In this document: positions 1-8,299 of the stretch, one piece after another
How positions within the stretch are numbered: position 1 is the stretch's first letter
Layout of the letters: every line of letters starts with the position of its first letter
Assembly: GCF_000715015.1 (NCBI RefSeq)
Contig: NZ_JMIW01000001.1
Span: 496,001 to 560,000, forward strand
Length of the DNA: 64,000 nucleotides
Source of the DNA: Erythrobacter longus
GTDB lineage: Bacteria; Pseudomonadota; Alphaproteobacteria; Sphingomonadales; Sphingomonadaceae
Direction: 5' to 3'
Notes under the pieces: model-generated
The model's database searches: none
What the model was told of the DNA's origin: nothing
What the model saw: the letters and a program-made list of their open reading frames with translations, nothing else
Translations under genes and position numbers: made by a program

Positions 1-379
1 CGGAAATCAACTCCTCTCCCGCAACGCCGACGGGAAAGGCGTCGCGGCACTCTTCTTTGCTGAACCGTTTCAGGGTTTCAATATCGTCATTGGACATGCC
101 AATCACGCTTGCCCCTTCTTTGCGAAACTCAGGCATTGCCTCTGCAAAAGCGTTTGCCTCCAACGTGCAGCCAGAAGTGAAAGCCTTGGGGTAGAAATAG
201 AGCACCACCGGGCCGCGGCGAAGGGCCGCCGCGAGCGAAAAACCCATTTCCTTGCCTGCGAGCGCGGCCCTTGTCGTGAAGGCAGGTGCCTGCTCTCCAA
301 CAGGGAGATCGGCTGCAGCAGGGGTTGCCAGGCCAAGGCTCGCAACCAACGTGAAAAGAGCCAATTTCGATCTGCGCAT
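1..379 (-). CDS. Peroxiredoxin, exported, AhpC/TSA (Bcp-like) type; C-terminus beyond window
   Basis: Thiol peroxidase, presumably periplasmic. The visible part is the first ~126 residues. It opens with a Sec-type signal peptide (residues 1-23, basic start, hydrophobic core, ending TPAAA). A thioredoxin-fold segment follows with the peroxidatic motif P-x3-T-x2-C (P64, T68, C71), preceded by a LYFYP strand. A second cysteine, C111, could be the resolving residue but is further away than in classical Bcp. The start ATG overlaps the TGA of the upstream penicillin-binding protein gene by one base, so the two are probably translationally coupled. The stop codon lies outside the window, so total length is unknown. 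The peroxiredoxin call is firm; subfamily is not. Confidence 0.85.
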   Translation of the reverse strand, partial: MRRSKLALFTLVASLGLATPAAADLPVGEQAPAFTTRAALAGKEMGFSLAAALRRGPVVLYFYPKAFTSGCTLEANAFAEAMPEFRKEGASVIGMSNDDIETLKRFSKEECRDAFPVGVAGEELIS

Positions 380-2904
380 CAGTAGATTCCACCCTGTTCT
401 TCGGCAAAGTTTTCAGGCTGCGCCTCTGTGCGGCGAGCCGAATTACCACCCTCGCGCCCGGCCTTGATCAAAGCAAGAATTTCATCGCGCTTGGCGGCGA
501 TTTCGTCCTGACGCGTCGAACGCTCTGGTTCGGTATCAGGTTTGAACGCCTCCCATATGACATCTGATTTCGCATCGTTGCTGGGCCAGCCTGCTTGCAC
601 ACGCTTGCCCGTGCGCCGGTCCACCCGGACCATGCGGATGCCCTCTGGTGCAACAGGCGGCAGGTCCGACCAATGATCGCGCGAGTTTTTGATCAAATCC
701 TTGATAATTGGGGCAACAATCGTCCCGCCATAAGCATAGCCGCCCATATTGCGCGGGTTATCAAATCCCACGTAAGCGCCAGCAACGAGCCGCTGCGTAC
801 CTCCGACAAACCAGACGTCTTTTGGACCAGAAGTGGTGCCGGTTTTGCCAAACAATGGCAGGCCAAGGTCGTTCAGAACGGTCGCTGTCCCGCGTGTGAC
901 GACGCCTTCAAGCATATGCATGATCTGAAACGCGGTGCGCGCATCCATCGCCTGACGGCCCTTGATCCCGAAGCGCGGCATGGATGAACCATCGTAGGCC
1001 GCCATATTGCAGCCATTACAGGGACGATTGTCTGCACGCCAGATCACCTTGCCCATGCGGTCTTGCACATAGTCGATGACGGTTGGACTGTTCAAACGCC
1101 CATGGTTCGCAAGCGCACCGTACGCCGCCACAAGGCGCGAAACGGTTGTCTCTTCGGACCCCAAAGAAGTCGCTGCATAAGGGTCTGCATCATCGCTGAT
1201 ATCAAGCGCTTTGATCGTCTTGACCACATTTTCCATGCCCGCCTGCATCCCGATCTGGACGGTCATAATGTTCTGCGATTGCTCAAGCCCGTAACGCATC
1301 GGGAATTGACCGGCGCGCCCGCCGCGAATGCACTTTTCGCCCAGCTGGCGGCCCTGATAATAACAATAGCGCGTGTTATCGATCTCAGTCGATGGGGTCA
1401 TCCCATTGTCGAGACCTGTTGCATAGACGAACGGTTTGATGGTCGAACCCGGCTGACGCATGGCCTGTGTCGCGCGGTTAAAATCAGACAGCCGGTCATC
1501 GAACCCGCCCTGCATCGCAAGCACACGGCCCGTCTGCGCGTTTTGAACCACAAGCCCGCCTTCAGCAGCGGGCGGAGTTTCAACGCGGAAACCATTGCCG
1601 CTCGGGCTGACCGTGATGACATCGCCCGCTTTCAAAGCATTGGGCAGATTGGTAAGCGGCGCTTCAACGCCATCGGAAAAGCCCACAGTGGCAGACGAAC
1701 CCGTGCGCGTCGTCACAACGCCCACCCGCCAGTCTTCGTATCGAACCGAAAGGAACGAGCTGGCAAGCTGCCCTGCCCAATTGCCTTCACTCATATCAAT
1801 GGTCGCAATCGGGCCAGACCATGCGCGCCCACCCTGATACCGCATAAGCCCTCGGCGAAGGCTGTCTCGCGCTGCTTTCTGCATCTCCACATCCAGCGAA
1901 GTGCGCACCCACAGCCCGCCTGCATAAACGCTGTTTTCGCCATCTTCTGCGGTTTCGCCAAAATCTGCGATGAGCTGGCGGCGGACTTCTTCGAGGAAGT
2001 ATCCGGCATCCGCGCTGCGCTGACTGCGTTGCTGTGCAAGGCCCAGAGGCTGCGCTGCAGCCGCCGCGCGCTCAGCCTCGGTGATAAAGCCATTGTCTTC
2101 CATCTGGGCGAGCACAAAGTCGCGCCGGTTCATCGCCGCTTCTTCCTGACCAGAACGACCATAACGCTCCGGCGCTTTGGGAAGGATCGCCAGGAACGCC
2201 ACTTCATGCAGTTCCAGATCGCCGACATCCTTGTCGAAATACGCGCGCGCTGCTGCTTGAACACCGAAAGACCGGCGGCCAAGTGGGATTTCATTGAGGT
2301 AAAGCTCAAGGATTTCCTCTTTGCTCAGCACCCCTTCGATCCGGCTTGCAAGGATCATCTCTTTGAGCTTTCGGGTTACCGAATATTCGTCACCCAAAAG
2401 CAGGATTTTCGCCAATTGCTGCGTGATGGTCGAGCCCCCAACGGCGCGCTCCCCCGACCCGTATTTGGTCGCATAATCGAACACTGCGTTCGCCGTGCCG
2501 GTTACATCCACGCCGCCGTGGCTGAAAAAGGTTTTGTCTTCGGCAGAAATATACGCCTGAACCAGCCTGTCAGGAAAATCAGCAAATTGCAGCTGAACCC
2601 GGCGTTCGCGCGCGTATGAATGCACGATCTCGCCATCGGCCCCGCGCACAACGGTCGGCAGCGGGGTTTGATATTCCACAAGGCTTTCCGCCTCAGGCAG
2701 GTCGCTTGCGAGGAAAAACCACATGGCAAACCACAAAACCGTCGCTGCGGCCAAGCCGGCCGCCAACAGTTTGAACAAAAGGCTCGAGCGCCATTTCTCC
2801 CTGAACCACGTTGCCAACCCGCCCAGATCGCGGGAGACGCGGTAGCGGAAATAGTCAGGAAAGGAGAGTTCGCTGGGATCAGCTGTAGGAGTATCGCTAG
2901 ACAT
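379..2904 (-). CDS. mrcA: Class A penicillin-binding protein (bifunctional transglycosylase/transpeptidase, PBP1a-like)
   Basis: Polymerises lipid II glycan chains and cross-links the peptides of peptidoglycan at the outer face of the inner membrane. The 841-aa product has a cytoplasmic N-terminus, one membrane anchor (about residues 45-66), and a GT51 transglycosylase domain with catalytic E122 in the EDKTFFSH motif and the GGSTITQQLAK signature. The transpeptidase domain has S487-x-x-K490 (motif GSTIK), SQN at 543-545 and a KTG triad near residue 700 (GKTGTTSG). All catalytic residues are present. Length is usual for the family. The gene ends in a one-base overlap with the peroxiredoxin start. 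The symbol is by family; it could equally be called ponA or pbpC-like. Confidence 0.93.
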   Translation of the reverse strand: MSSDTPTADPSELSFPDYFRYRVSRDLGGLATWFREKWRSSLLFKLLAAGLAAATVLWFAMWFFLASDLPEAESLVEYQTPLPTVVRGADGEIVHSYARERRVQLQFADFPDRLVQAYISAEDKTFFSHGGVDVTGTANAVFDYATKYGSGERAVGGSTITQQLAKILLLGDEYSVTRKLKEMILASRIEGVLSKEEILELYLNEIPLGRRSFGVQAAARAYFDKDVGDLELHEVAFLAILPKAPERYGRSGQEEAAMNRRDFVLAQMEDNGFITEAERAAAAAQPLGLAQQRSQRSADAGYFLEEVRRQLIADFGETAEDGENSVYAGGLWVRTSLDVEMQKAARDSLRRGLMRYQGGRAWSGPIATIDMSEGNWAGQLASSFLSVRYEDWRVGVVTTRTGSSATVGFSDGVEAPLTNLPNALKAGDVITVSPSGNGFRVETPPAAEGGLVVQNAQTGRVLAMQGGFDDRLSDFNRATQAMRQPGSTIKPFVYATGLDNGMTPSTEIDNTRYCYYQGRQLGEKCIRGGRAGQFPMRYGLEQSQNIMTVQIGMQAGMENVVKTIKALDISDDADPYAATSLGSEETTVSRLVAAYGALANHGRLNSPTVIDYVQDRMGKVIWRADNRPCNGCNMAAYDGSSMPRFGIKGRQAMDARTAFQIMHMLEGVVTRGTATVLNDLGLPLFGKTGTTSGPKDVWFVGGTQRLVAGAYVGFDNPRNMGGYAYGGTIVAPIIKDLIKNSRDHWSDLPPVAPEGIRMVRVDRRTGKRVQAGWPSNDAKSDVIWEAFKPDTEPERSTRQDEIAAKRDEILALIKAGREGGNSARRTEAQPENFAEEQGGIY

Positions 2905-2946
2905 TACTATGCCGATTTACGTGGGTTCGATCAGAATTGCTAGCAC

Positions 2947-3122
2947 CTAGGCTCAGGACCTATTAATCCCTCCATCGAGGCGCCGGAATGACGAACATAT
3001 CGGGCGAAAGCGCCCGCGTCATAAAGGTTTGAAAGACCGCCGGTATTCCTGCGCCTTTACTCCTTGCACAAGGCCATTTTGGTTCAAACCTCGAAGGTGG
3101 GATTAATAGGTCCTGAGCCTAG
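2947..3122. mobile_element. MITE-like element with 24-bp perfect terminal inverted repeats
   Basis: Positions 2947-2970 and 3099-3122 are perfect inverted repeats of 24 bp; with two mismatches the similarity extends to about 34 bp (to 2980 on the left, from about 3089 on the right). The outermost four bases are CTAG on each side. CTAG is its own reverse complement, so it may be a target duplication rather than part of the repeat, as in some IS5-family elements. The ~128-bp interior has no open reading frame of note. The element sits between the amidase and penicillin-binding protein genes, both on the minus strand. It is read as a non-autonomous element or IS remnant; copies elsewhere cannot be checked here. 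Confidence 0.6.
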
Positions 3123-3152
3123 ATCGCGCACTTTTGCCAGCGCGGGTTTAAC

Positions 3153-4037
3153 CTATGTTTCGGCGCGCCTCGCCAGGTACACTCGGATCGCGCGCTCCAA
3201 CGTGTCCACATAAGCGCGCCGTCCATCCTCGCTCATCAGCCGCGTCAGATCGTTTTCATTGGTAACAAAACCGCTTTCAAAAAGGACGCCGGGAACATCG
3301 GGCGCGCGCAGCACGGCAAGTCCTGCTGATCGTTTGGCAAAGGGGTGAAACCTGATCTTGCCCTCGCCTTCGCGAAGGATAAGGGTGGCAAATTCGATGG
3401 CCTCTTCCTGAGTGCGTTCCTGCGACAATTCGACCAGAATATCGCTCACTTGCGAATTGTTGGTTTCTACGCGGATGCCGTTCAAACGGTCGGCTGCGTT
3501 CTCACGCTCGGCAAATCGTGCTGCCGCCTCGCTCGATGCTTCGTTCGATAGGGTGTAAACGGTTGCGCCTGAAACTTCTGCGCGCTCACCCGCGGAATCG
3601 ATGTGGATCGAGACAAACAGATCCGCCTCCAATTGGCGTGCGATTTCCGGGCGATAGGCAAGCGGGACAATCCGGTCATCCTCTCGCGTCAGAGCAACAC
3701 GCACCCCGCCGCCTTCCAACAAGCGGTCACGCAGTTCGAGCGAAAGCGCGAGCACCAGGTCTTTTTCGTAAACCTCTTTGCCCCCTGCCATTTTTTGCAC
3801 CTTGCCCGGATCACGCCCGCCGTGCCCTGCGTCAATCACGATCAAGGGCCGTGTCGGATCATCCGGGCCTTCGATATCGGGAAGTTGCAAGGGCGGCGCA
3901 TCGGTCGCAAACGCAAGACGCACGACATAATCACGCCCCCATTCAGGGACAGGTATCGTCATGCCCAACGCCTTTGCCCCTCCCAGCATAAGCGCTGGAA
4001 CAGCAAGGATCAGCAAAAGGAGCGTTCGTACACTCAT
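3153..4037 (-). CDS. amiC: N-acetylmuramoyl-L-alanine amidase (Amidase_3)
   Basis: Zinc hydrolase that cleaves the lactyl-amide bond between MurNAc and the stem peptide, typically for daughter-cell separation. The ATG at 4037 was chosen because it begins a clean signal peptide or anchor (basic start, LLLLILAVPALML core); an upstream in-frame ATG at 4172 adds 45 residues without signal features. The 294-aa product shows the zinc ligands H72 (DAGHGG), E91 and H145 (SIHID), and the C-terminal catalytic glutamate E254 (FESGF). There is no N-terminal AMIN domain, so targeting differs from the E. coli AmiC layout. Next downstream on the same strand is the penicillin-binding protein, with the MITE-like element between them. 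The symbol is by similarity only. Confidence 0.88.
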   Translation of the reverse strand: MSVRTLLLLILAVPALMLGGAKALGMTIPVPEWGRDYVVRLAFATDAPPLQLPDIEGPDDPTRPLIVIDAGHGGRDPGKVQKMAGGKEVYEKDLVLALSLELRDRLLEGGGVRVALTREDDRIVPLAYRPEIARQLEADLFVSIHIDSAGERAEVSGATVYTLSNEASSEAAARFAERENAADRLNGIRVETNNSQVSDILVELSQERTQEEAIEFATLILREGEGKIRFHPFAKRSAGLAVLRAPDVPGVLFESGFVTNENDLTRLMSEDGRRAYVDTLERAIRVYLARRAET

Positions 4038-4506
4038 GGCACCCATTGGATTAGAATGTTGCGCATGGATAGCGCAATAGTGTTGCGGGTAACTACCCAC
4101 GGTGCTAGTTGTTGGTAGGAAAGAGGAAAGGATCGCCCTGTTAGGGTGCATTTGATATTCCTCTTTGTTCACAAGGCCTACTTATCGCGGTACCCACCGC
4201 ACCTTGGCCCCACACAGGTTGATGCAGTGACGAGACGCTCCTCCTCGCAAAAATTCACACAGCGCTTTGCTGCTTGTGGAATTGCGAGTCGCAGCACGGG
4301 AGATACCCGCAGCTCGCTCACAGCAGACACGTTCATGACGCTTTCCCCAAAAATTGGGGAAAGGGTTGATCTTAAAATCAGCGCACACAGCAACAGGCTG
4401 AAACACTGCGCTGTTTTCCCACACAATTTGGCCCCCACCCCCTGCCGATCGGTTCGCATAACTGCTCACCGACCGGGACGAGCGAGGGGCCTCTGGAGAA
4501 TTACTA
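4038..4506. promoter_or_regulatory. Long divergent intergenic region between amidase and RNase E genes
   Basis: This 469-bp stretch separates the divergent amidase (minus) and RNase E (plus) genes and must hold both promoters. I find no convincing coding sequence. A short inverted repeat, TTGCGC-N7-GCGCAA, lies at 4059-4077 close to the amidase start. A stronger hairpin at 4342-4362 lies on the RNase E side and is listed separately. An RBS-like GGAG lies about 10 bases before the RNase E ATG at 4507. Core promoter boxes could not be assigned with confidence. Confidence 0.5.
4342..4362 (+). promoter_or_regulatory. Perfect hairpin in the RNase E leader region
   Basis: A 9-bp perfect stem (TTTCCCCAA paired with TTGGGGAAA) encloses an AAA loop, about 145 bases upstream of the RNase E start. 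It is not followed by a T-run, so it does not look like a terminator. In E. coli the rne 5' leader holds hairpins through which RNase E limits its own mRNA; a similar role here is inference. Confidence 0.4.
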
Positions 4507-7350
4507 ATGGCAACGCGCATGCTAATCGATGCGCGCCACTCGGAAGAAACCCGGGTGGCGGTCCTCAAAGGCAACCGAATTGAGGAATTTGATTTTGAAT
4601 CTGCTGAACACAAGCAGATAAAAGGCAATATATATCTGGCCAAAGTCACGCGGGTTGAACCCTCGTTGCAGGCCGCATTTGTGGATTTTGGCGGCAATCG
4701 CCACGGCTTCCTAGCCTTTAACGAAATCCACCCTGACTATTACCAAATCCCGCAAAGCGACCGCGAAGCGCTTCTCGCCGAAGAGGCTGAGGCCGCTGAA
4801 GAAGAAGCGCGCCTTCGCGATGAGGAAGAGGAAGACGGCGTTACCCCCGGCGACGAATACGACGCCGATGAGGAAAGCTCTGAGGCTTTGGCCGAAGACC
4901 TGGCCGAAGATGGTCTGGAAGAAATCGACACTTCGGAAAAAGAGAAAGTCGCCACTATCGAAGACGGCACATCGGATGATGATGGCGACGACGATGATGA
5001 CGACGACGATTCTGACGAAGACGGCGATGATACCGCTTCGGGTGATGATGGCGATGACCAAAAGCAACGCCGCGGACGCCGTGGACGTGGTCGCCGCCGT
5101 CAGGGTCGCGGCAAAAAAGGTGGCGGGCGTTCACGAGCCAAGGAAGTCGACGAAGTGCGCGCAAAGCGTATGGCGCTGCGTCGTCGCTACAAAATTCAGG
5201 ACGTCATTCAGCGCCGTCAGGTTCTGCTTGTCCAAGTGGTCAAGGAAGAGCGCGGCAACAAAGGCGCGGCTCTCACTACCTACCTCAGCCTTGCTGGCCG
5301 TTACACCGTGCTCATGCCTAACAGCAGCCACGGTGGCGGGATCAGCCGCAAGATCAATTCATCCAGCGATCGCAAGCGTCTGAAAGAAGTTGTGAGCGCG
5401 CTCGAACTGCCTAAAAGCATGGGATTGATCGTGCGCACTGCGGGTCTTTCGCGCACCAAAACCGAAATCAAGCGCGACTTTGACTATCTTGCCCGGCTTT
5501 GGGACGGCATTCGCCAGAACACGCTGTCATCCACCGCGCCATCGTTGATCCATTCAGACAGCGACCTTATCAAACGCGCGATCCGCGACATCTACAACCG
5601 CGAAATCGAAGAGGTCGTGGTCGAAGGTGAGGAAGGCTACAAATCCGCCAAGGCGTTTATGAAAATGCTGATGCCGAGCCACGCGCGCCGGGTAAAAGCC
5701 TATTCTGACCCTGTGCCTTTGTTCCAGCGTTACGGCGCAGAGGACCAATTGCGCGCGATGTATGATCCGATGGTTCAGCTGAAATCCGGCGGCTATCTCA
5801 TCATCAACCCGACCGAGGCGCTGGTCTCGATCGACATCAACTCCGGGCGCTCCACCAAAGAGCACGGGATTGAACAGACCGCGCTTCACACAAACCTTGA
5901 GGCCGCGCGCGAAATCGCACGCCAATTGCGCCTGCGCGATATGGCCGGTCTGGTCGTGATCGACTTTATCGACATGGAGTATAACTCCAACGTGCGTAAG
6001 GTCGAAAAGGCGATGAAAGACGCGCTGAGAAACGACCGTGCGCGCATTCAGGTAGGCCGCATTTCGGGCTTTGGCCTGATGGAAATGAGCCGCCAGCGCC
6101 TTCGTACAGGCGTTTTGGAAGCGACCACCCGCGAATGTCCGCACTGTGATGGCACGGGCCTTGTGCGCACAGCGTCCTCTGCTGGTCTTTCCGCTCTTCG
6201 CCTGATCGAAGACGAAGCGGCCAAGGGCAAAGGCACCTCCATCAAGCTTGCTGCAAGCGCAGAAGCGGCGTTCTATCTCTTGAATGAGAAGCGCGCCGAA
6301 TTGATGGAAATCGAACAGCGCTACGGCGTGACGGTTGAAATCGCTCCGGGCGGAGAGGATGAAGGCGCGAAGATGAGCGTTTCCAGCTCTGGCCCGCGTC
6401 CAACACAAGCGCCCAAGTTTGAGCCGATCATCGATGATGATGATGACGATGACGACTATGATGACGATGCGGCAGAAGAAGACGATTTCGATGCTGAGAA
6501 TGATGGGGACGACGATGATCAGCCCCGCAAGAAGAAGCGTCGCCGCAGGCGCGGTGGCCGAGGCCGCAACAAGAAGCGCCAGGATGAAAATGGCAATGAC
6601 AACGATAACGATGAGGCGTCGGACGAAAGCTCGGACGACAAATCGGATGCGGAAGGCCAATCCGACGACAATGACGGCGATGAAAAGCCCAAGCGCCGCC
6701 GTCGCCGTGGTGGCCGTGGACGCCGCCGCAAGCAGGACGACGATGGTTCAGCAGCAAATGATGACGCGCAAGGTGCTGATACCGACGCGCTAGAAGAGGT
6801 TGCTGAGAAGGTCGAAAAAGACATTGCCGTCGTTGCCGCGCCAGACGGTGAAGAAGGCGCCGTTGCAGAACCTGTGGAAGAAGAGAAGCCCGCAGAGAAA
6901 CCCAAGCGCAAGCGTGCTCCTCGCAAGAAGCCTGCACCCAAGAAGGCAGAAGCCGGGGCAGAAGCAGTAGCTGGGGCAGAAGCTGGGGCAGAAGCTGAAA
7001 CGACCAAAGAAGCTCCCGCTGAGGAAGCTGCTGCGGAAGAGAAGCCGAAGCGCAAGCGTGCGCCGAGGAAGAAAAAGGTCGAGCCCGAGGCCGAGGCCAA
7101 AGCCGACGAGGCATCTGCACAGGAAGCGGCTCCTGCCAAAAAAGCAGCGCCTGCAAGGAAAAGGGCACCGGCCAAATCCAAGGCCAAAACAGCAGATACT
7201 GCGTCAGGCAGCGACGACAGTGCCAGCGCTGTCGAAGCCACTGACGCTGGAGCTGCAACGGACGCGGTCAAAGGGGGCGCCGATGAAGGGGGCACCGATG
7301 ATGGAGCGCCTAGGAAACGCGGCTGGTGGCAACGCACTTTTGGTGAGTAG
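4507..7350 (+). CDS. rne: Ribonuclease E/G family endoribonuclease
   Basis: Endoribonuclease for mRNA decay and rRNA/tRNA processing, scaffold of the degradosome. The S1 RNA-binding domain (from about residue 36) is interrupted at about 88-205 by an acidic Asp/Glu run and then an Arg/Gly-rich stretch, as known in alphaproteobacterial RNase E. The DNase I-like catalytic core has the metal-binding aspartates D443 (SIDINSG) and D486 (VIDFIDM). The zinc-link CPxC is at C544/C547. From about residue 640 the tail is disordered: poly-Asp runs, three Arg/Lys-rich blocks, two KRKRAPRKK repeats with Ala/Glu spacers, and a conserved-looking GWWQRTFGE end. At 947 aa it is typical for the order. It is followed 29 bp later by the nucleotidyltransferase gene. 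Confidence 0.95.
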   Translation: MATRMLIDARHSEETRVAVLKGNRIEEFDFESAEHKQIKGNIYLAKVTRVEPSLQAAFVDFGGNRHGFLAFNEIHPDYYQIPQSDREALLAEEAEAAEEEARLRDEEEEDGVTPGDEYDADEESSEALAEDLAEDGLEEIDTSEKEKVATIEDGTSDDDGDDDDDDDDSDEDGDDTASGDDGDDQKQRRGRRGRGRRRQGRGKKGGGRSRAKEVDEVRAKRMALRRRYKIQDVIQRRQVLLVQVVKEERGNKGAALTTYLSLAGRYTVLMPNSSHGGGISRKINSSSDRKRLKEVVSALELPKSMGLIVRTAGLSRTKTEIKRDFDYLARLWDGIRQNTLSSTAPSLIHSDSDLIKRAIRDIYNREIEEVVVEGEEGYKSAKAFMKMLMPSHARRVKAYSDPVPLFQRYGAEDQLRAMYDPMVQLKSGGYLIINPTEALVSIDINSGRSTKEHGIEQTALHTNLEAAREIARQLRLRDMAGLVVIDFIDMEYNSNVRKVEKAMKDALRNDRARIQVGRISGFGLMEMSRQRLRTGVLEATTRECPHCDGTGLVRTASSAGLSALRLIEDEAAKGKGTSIKLAASAEAAFYLLNEKRAELMEIEQRYGVTVEIAPGGEDEGAKMSVSSSGPRPTQAPKFEPIIDDDDDDDDYDDDAAEEDDFDAENDGDDDDQPRKKKRRRRRGGRGRNKKRQDENGNDNDNDEASDESSDDKSDAEGQSDDNDGDEKPKRRRRRGGRGRRRKQDDDGSAANDDAQGADTDALEEVAEKVEKDIAVVAAPDGEEGAVAEPVEEEKPAEKPKRKRAPRKKPAPKKAEAGAEAVAGAEAGAEAETTKEAPAEEAAAEEKPKRKRAPRKKKVEPEAEAKADEASAQEAAPAKKAAPARKRAPAKSKAKTADTASGSDDSASAVEATDAGAATDAVKGGADEGGTDDGAPRKRGWWQRTFGE

Positions 7351-7379
7351 CCATACGGCAGACGGTACAGAGATCGGTC

Positions 7380-8207
7380 ATGTCTGAAACTCCAGTCAGC
7401 GTCATTTTGCTGGCGGCGCAGCGCTCTGGCGTGACCAATCCTCTCGCACAGCGCGCCGGTGTCGTTAACAAGGCACTGGCGCCTATCTGCGGGCGGCCTT
7501 TGATCGAGCATGTGCTCGAAGTGCTCACCACAAGCCCGGCAATCGAGAGCATTCGTATCGTCCTCGAACCCGAGGGCCAGAATGCTGTCGATGCTGTGCT
7601 GGAGCCATTCCGGGCGCGCGGCATTGCGATAGAGCTGATCAACTCCGATGCGAATATCGTCGAAAGTGTGATTGCCGCAACGAAAGGCGAGGACCGCCCC
7701 TTCATCATTACCACGGCGGACAATGTGCTGCTTACCCATGATGGATTTGAACAGGCTCGCGCGAAACTCCTTTCGTGCGACGCCATTATCAGCCTGTCCA
7801 CGCGCGAGCAGGTTTTGGGCGTTCACCCGGATGCGCAGCGCGGATTTTATCATTTCAGGGACGCCGGCTACGCCAGTTGCAACCTTTTCGGACTGAACGG
7901 TCAAAAGAGTTTGCGCGTCGCAGAGGTGTTTCGCGAAGGCGGCCAGTTCATGTCGAACAAGGGCAGAATGGTGCGCGCCTTCGGCTTGTGGAACATCATC
8001 CTTGTGGGCCTGAAACTCGTGACAATGCGCAAAGGTATCGAGCGGCTGGGCAAACGCTTTGGCCTGCATGTCGAAGCCGTTTTGTTCGAAGACGGCGCGC
8101 TTGCGGTCGATGTTGACAATGAAAGGACCTATTCGATCGCCGAATGGGTCCTGGGCCAGCGGCTCGGGATGGACATCCCCAAACCTGTCATTGCCCCTGA
8201 CGCATAA
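7380..8207 (+). CDS. Nucleotidyltransferase-like (MobA/GlmU-type NTP transferase fold) protein
   Basis: The 275-aa protein opens with a nucleotidyl-transferase pattern (VILLAAQRSG, then a conserved-type Lys and GRPLIEHVLEVL), in place of the usual LAGGxGxR signature. It contains a TTADNVLL strand that fits the metal/nucleotide-binding aspartate. The C-terminal half (about 195-245) has a hydrophobic stretch, FGLWNIILVGLKLV, that may contact membrane or a partner. The substrate cannot be told from sequence; candidates are sugar-phosphates, polyol-phosphates or cofactors. It starts 29 bp after RNase E and is followed after 92 bp by an ATP-grasp gene on the same strand, so a short operon is plausible. 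The fold is likely; the reaction is unknown. Confidence 0.7.
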   Translation: MSETPVSVILLAAQRSGVTNPLAQRAGVVNKALAPICGRPLIEHVLEVLTTSPAIESIRIVLEPEGQNAVDAVLEPFRARGIAIELINSDANIVESVIAATKGEDRPFIITTADNVLLTHDGFEQARAKLLSCDAIISLSTREQVLGVHPDAQRGFYHFRDAGYASCNLFGLNGQKSLRVAEVFREGGQFMSNKGRMVRAFGLWNIILVGLKLVTMRKGIERLGKRFGLHVEAVLFEDGALAVDVDNERTYSIAEWVLGQRLGMDIPKPVIAPDA

Positions 8208-8299
8208 CGCAAACCCGCGCGCAGCTTATCGCTGATCTCTTGCCAGAATCAGGCGCAAGGCATAATTCCCGGCAATTCATTTCAGGCAAAGATTTTCCC

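Noticed and set aside
1063..2619. 518-aa plus-strand open frame inside the penicillin-binding protein gene
   Set aside because: It is antisense to a complete, motif-rich class A PBP, with no recognisable domain; a typical shadow frame of GC-rich DNA.
5554..6660. Long minus-strand frame inside RNase E
   Set aside because: Composition mirrors the acidic and Arg-rich codons of rne; no domain or ribosome site.
6519..8069. 516-aa minus-strand frame across the rne tail and the nucleotidyltransferase
   Set aside because: Low-complexity Ser/Ala/Arg content is the reverse of the Lys/Glu repeats; crosses a gene boundary.
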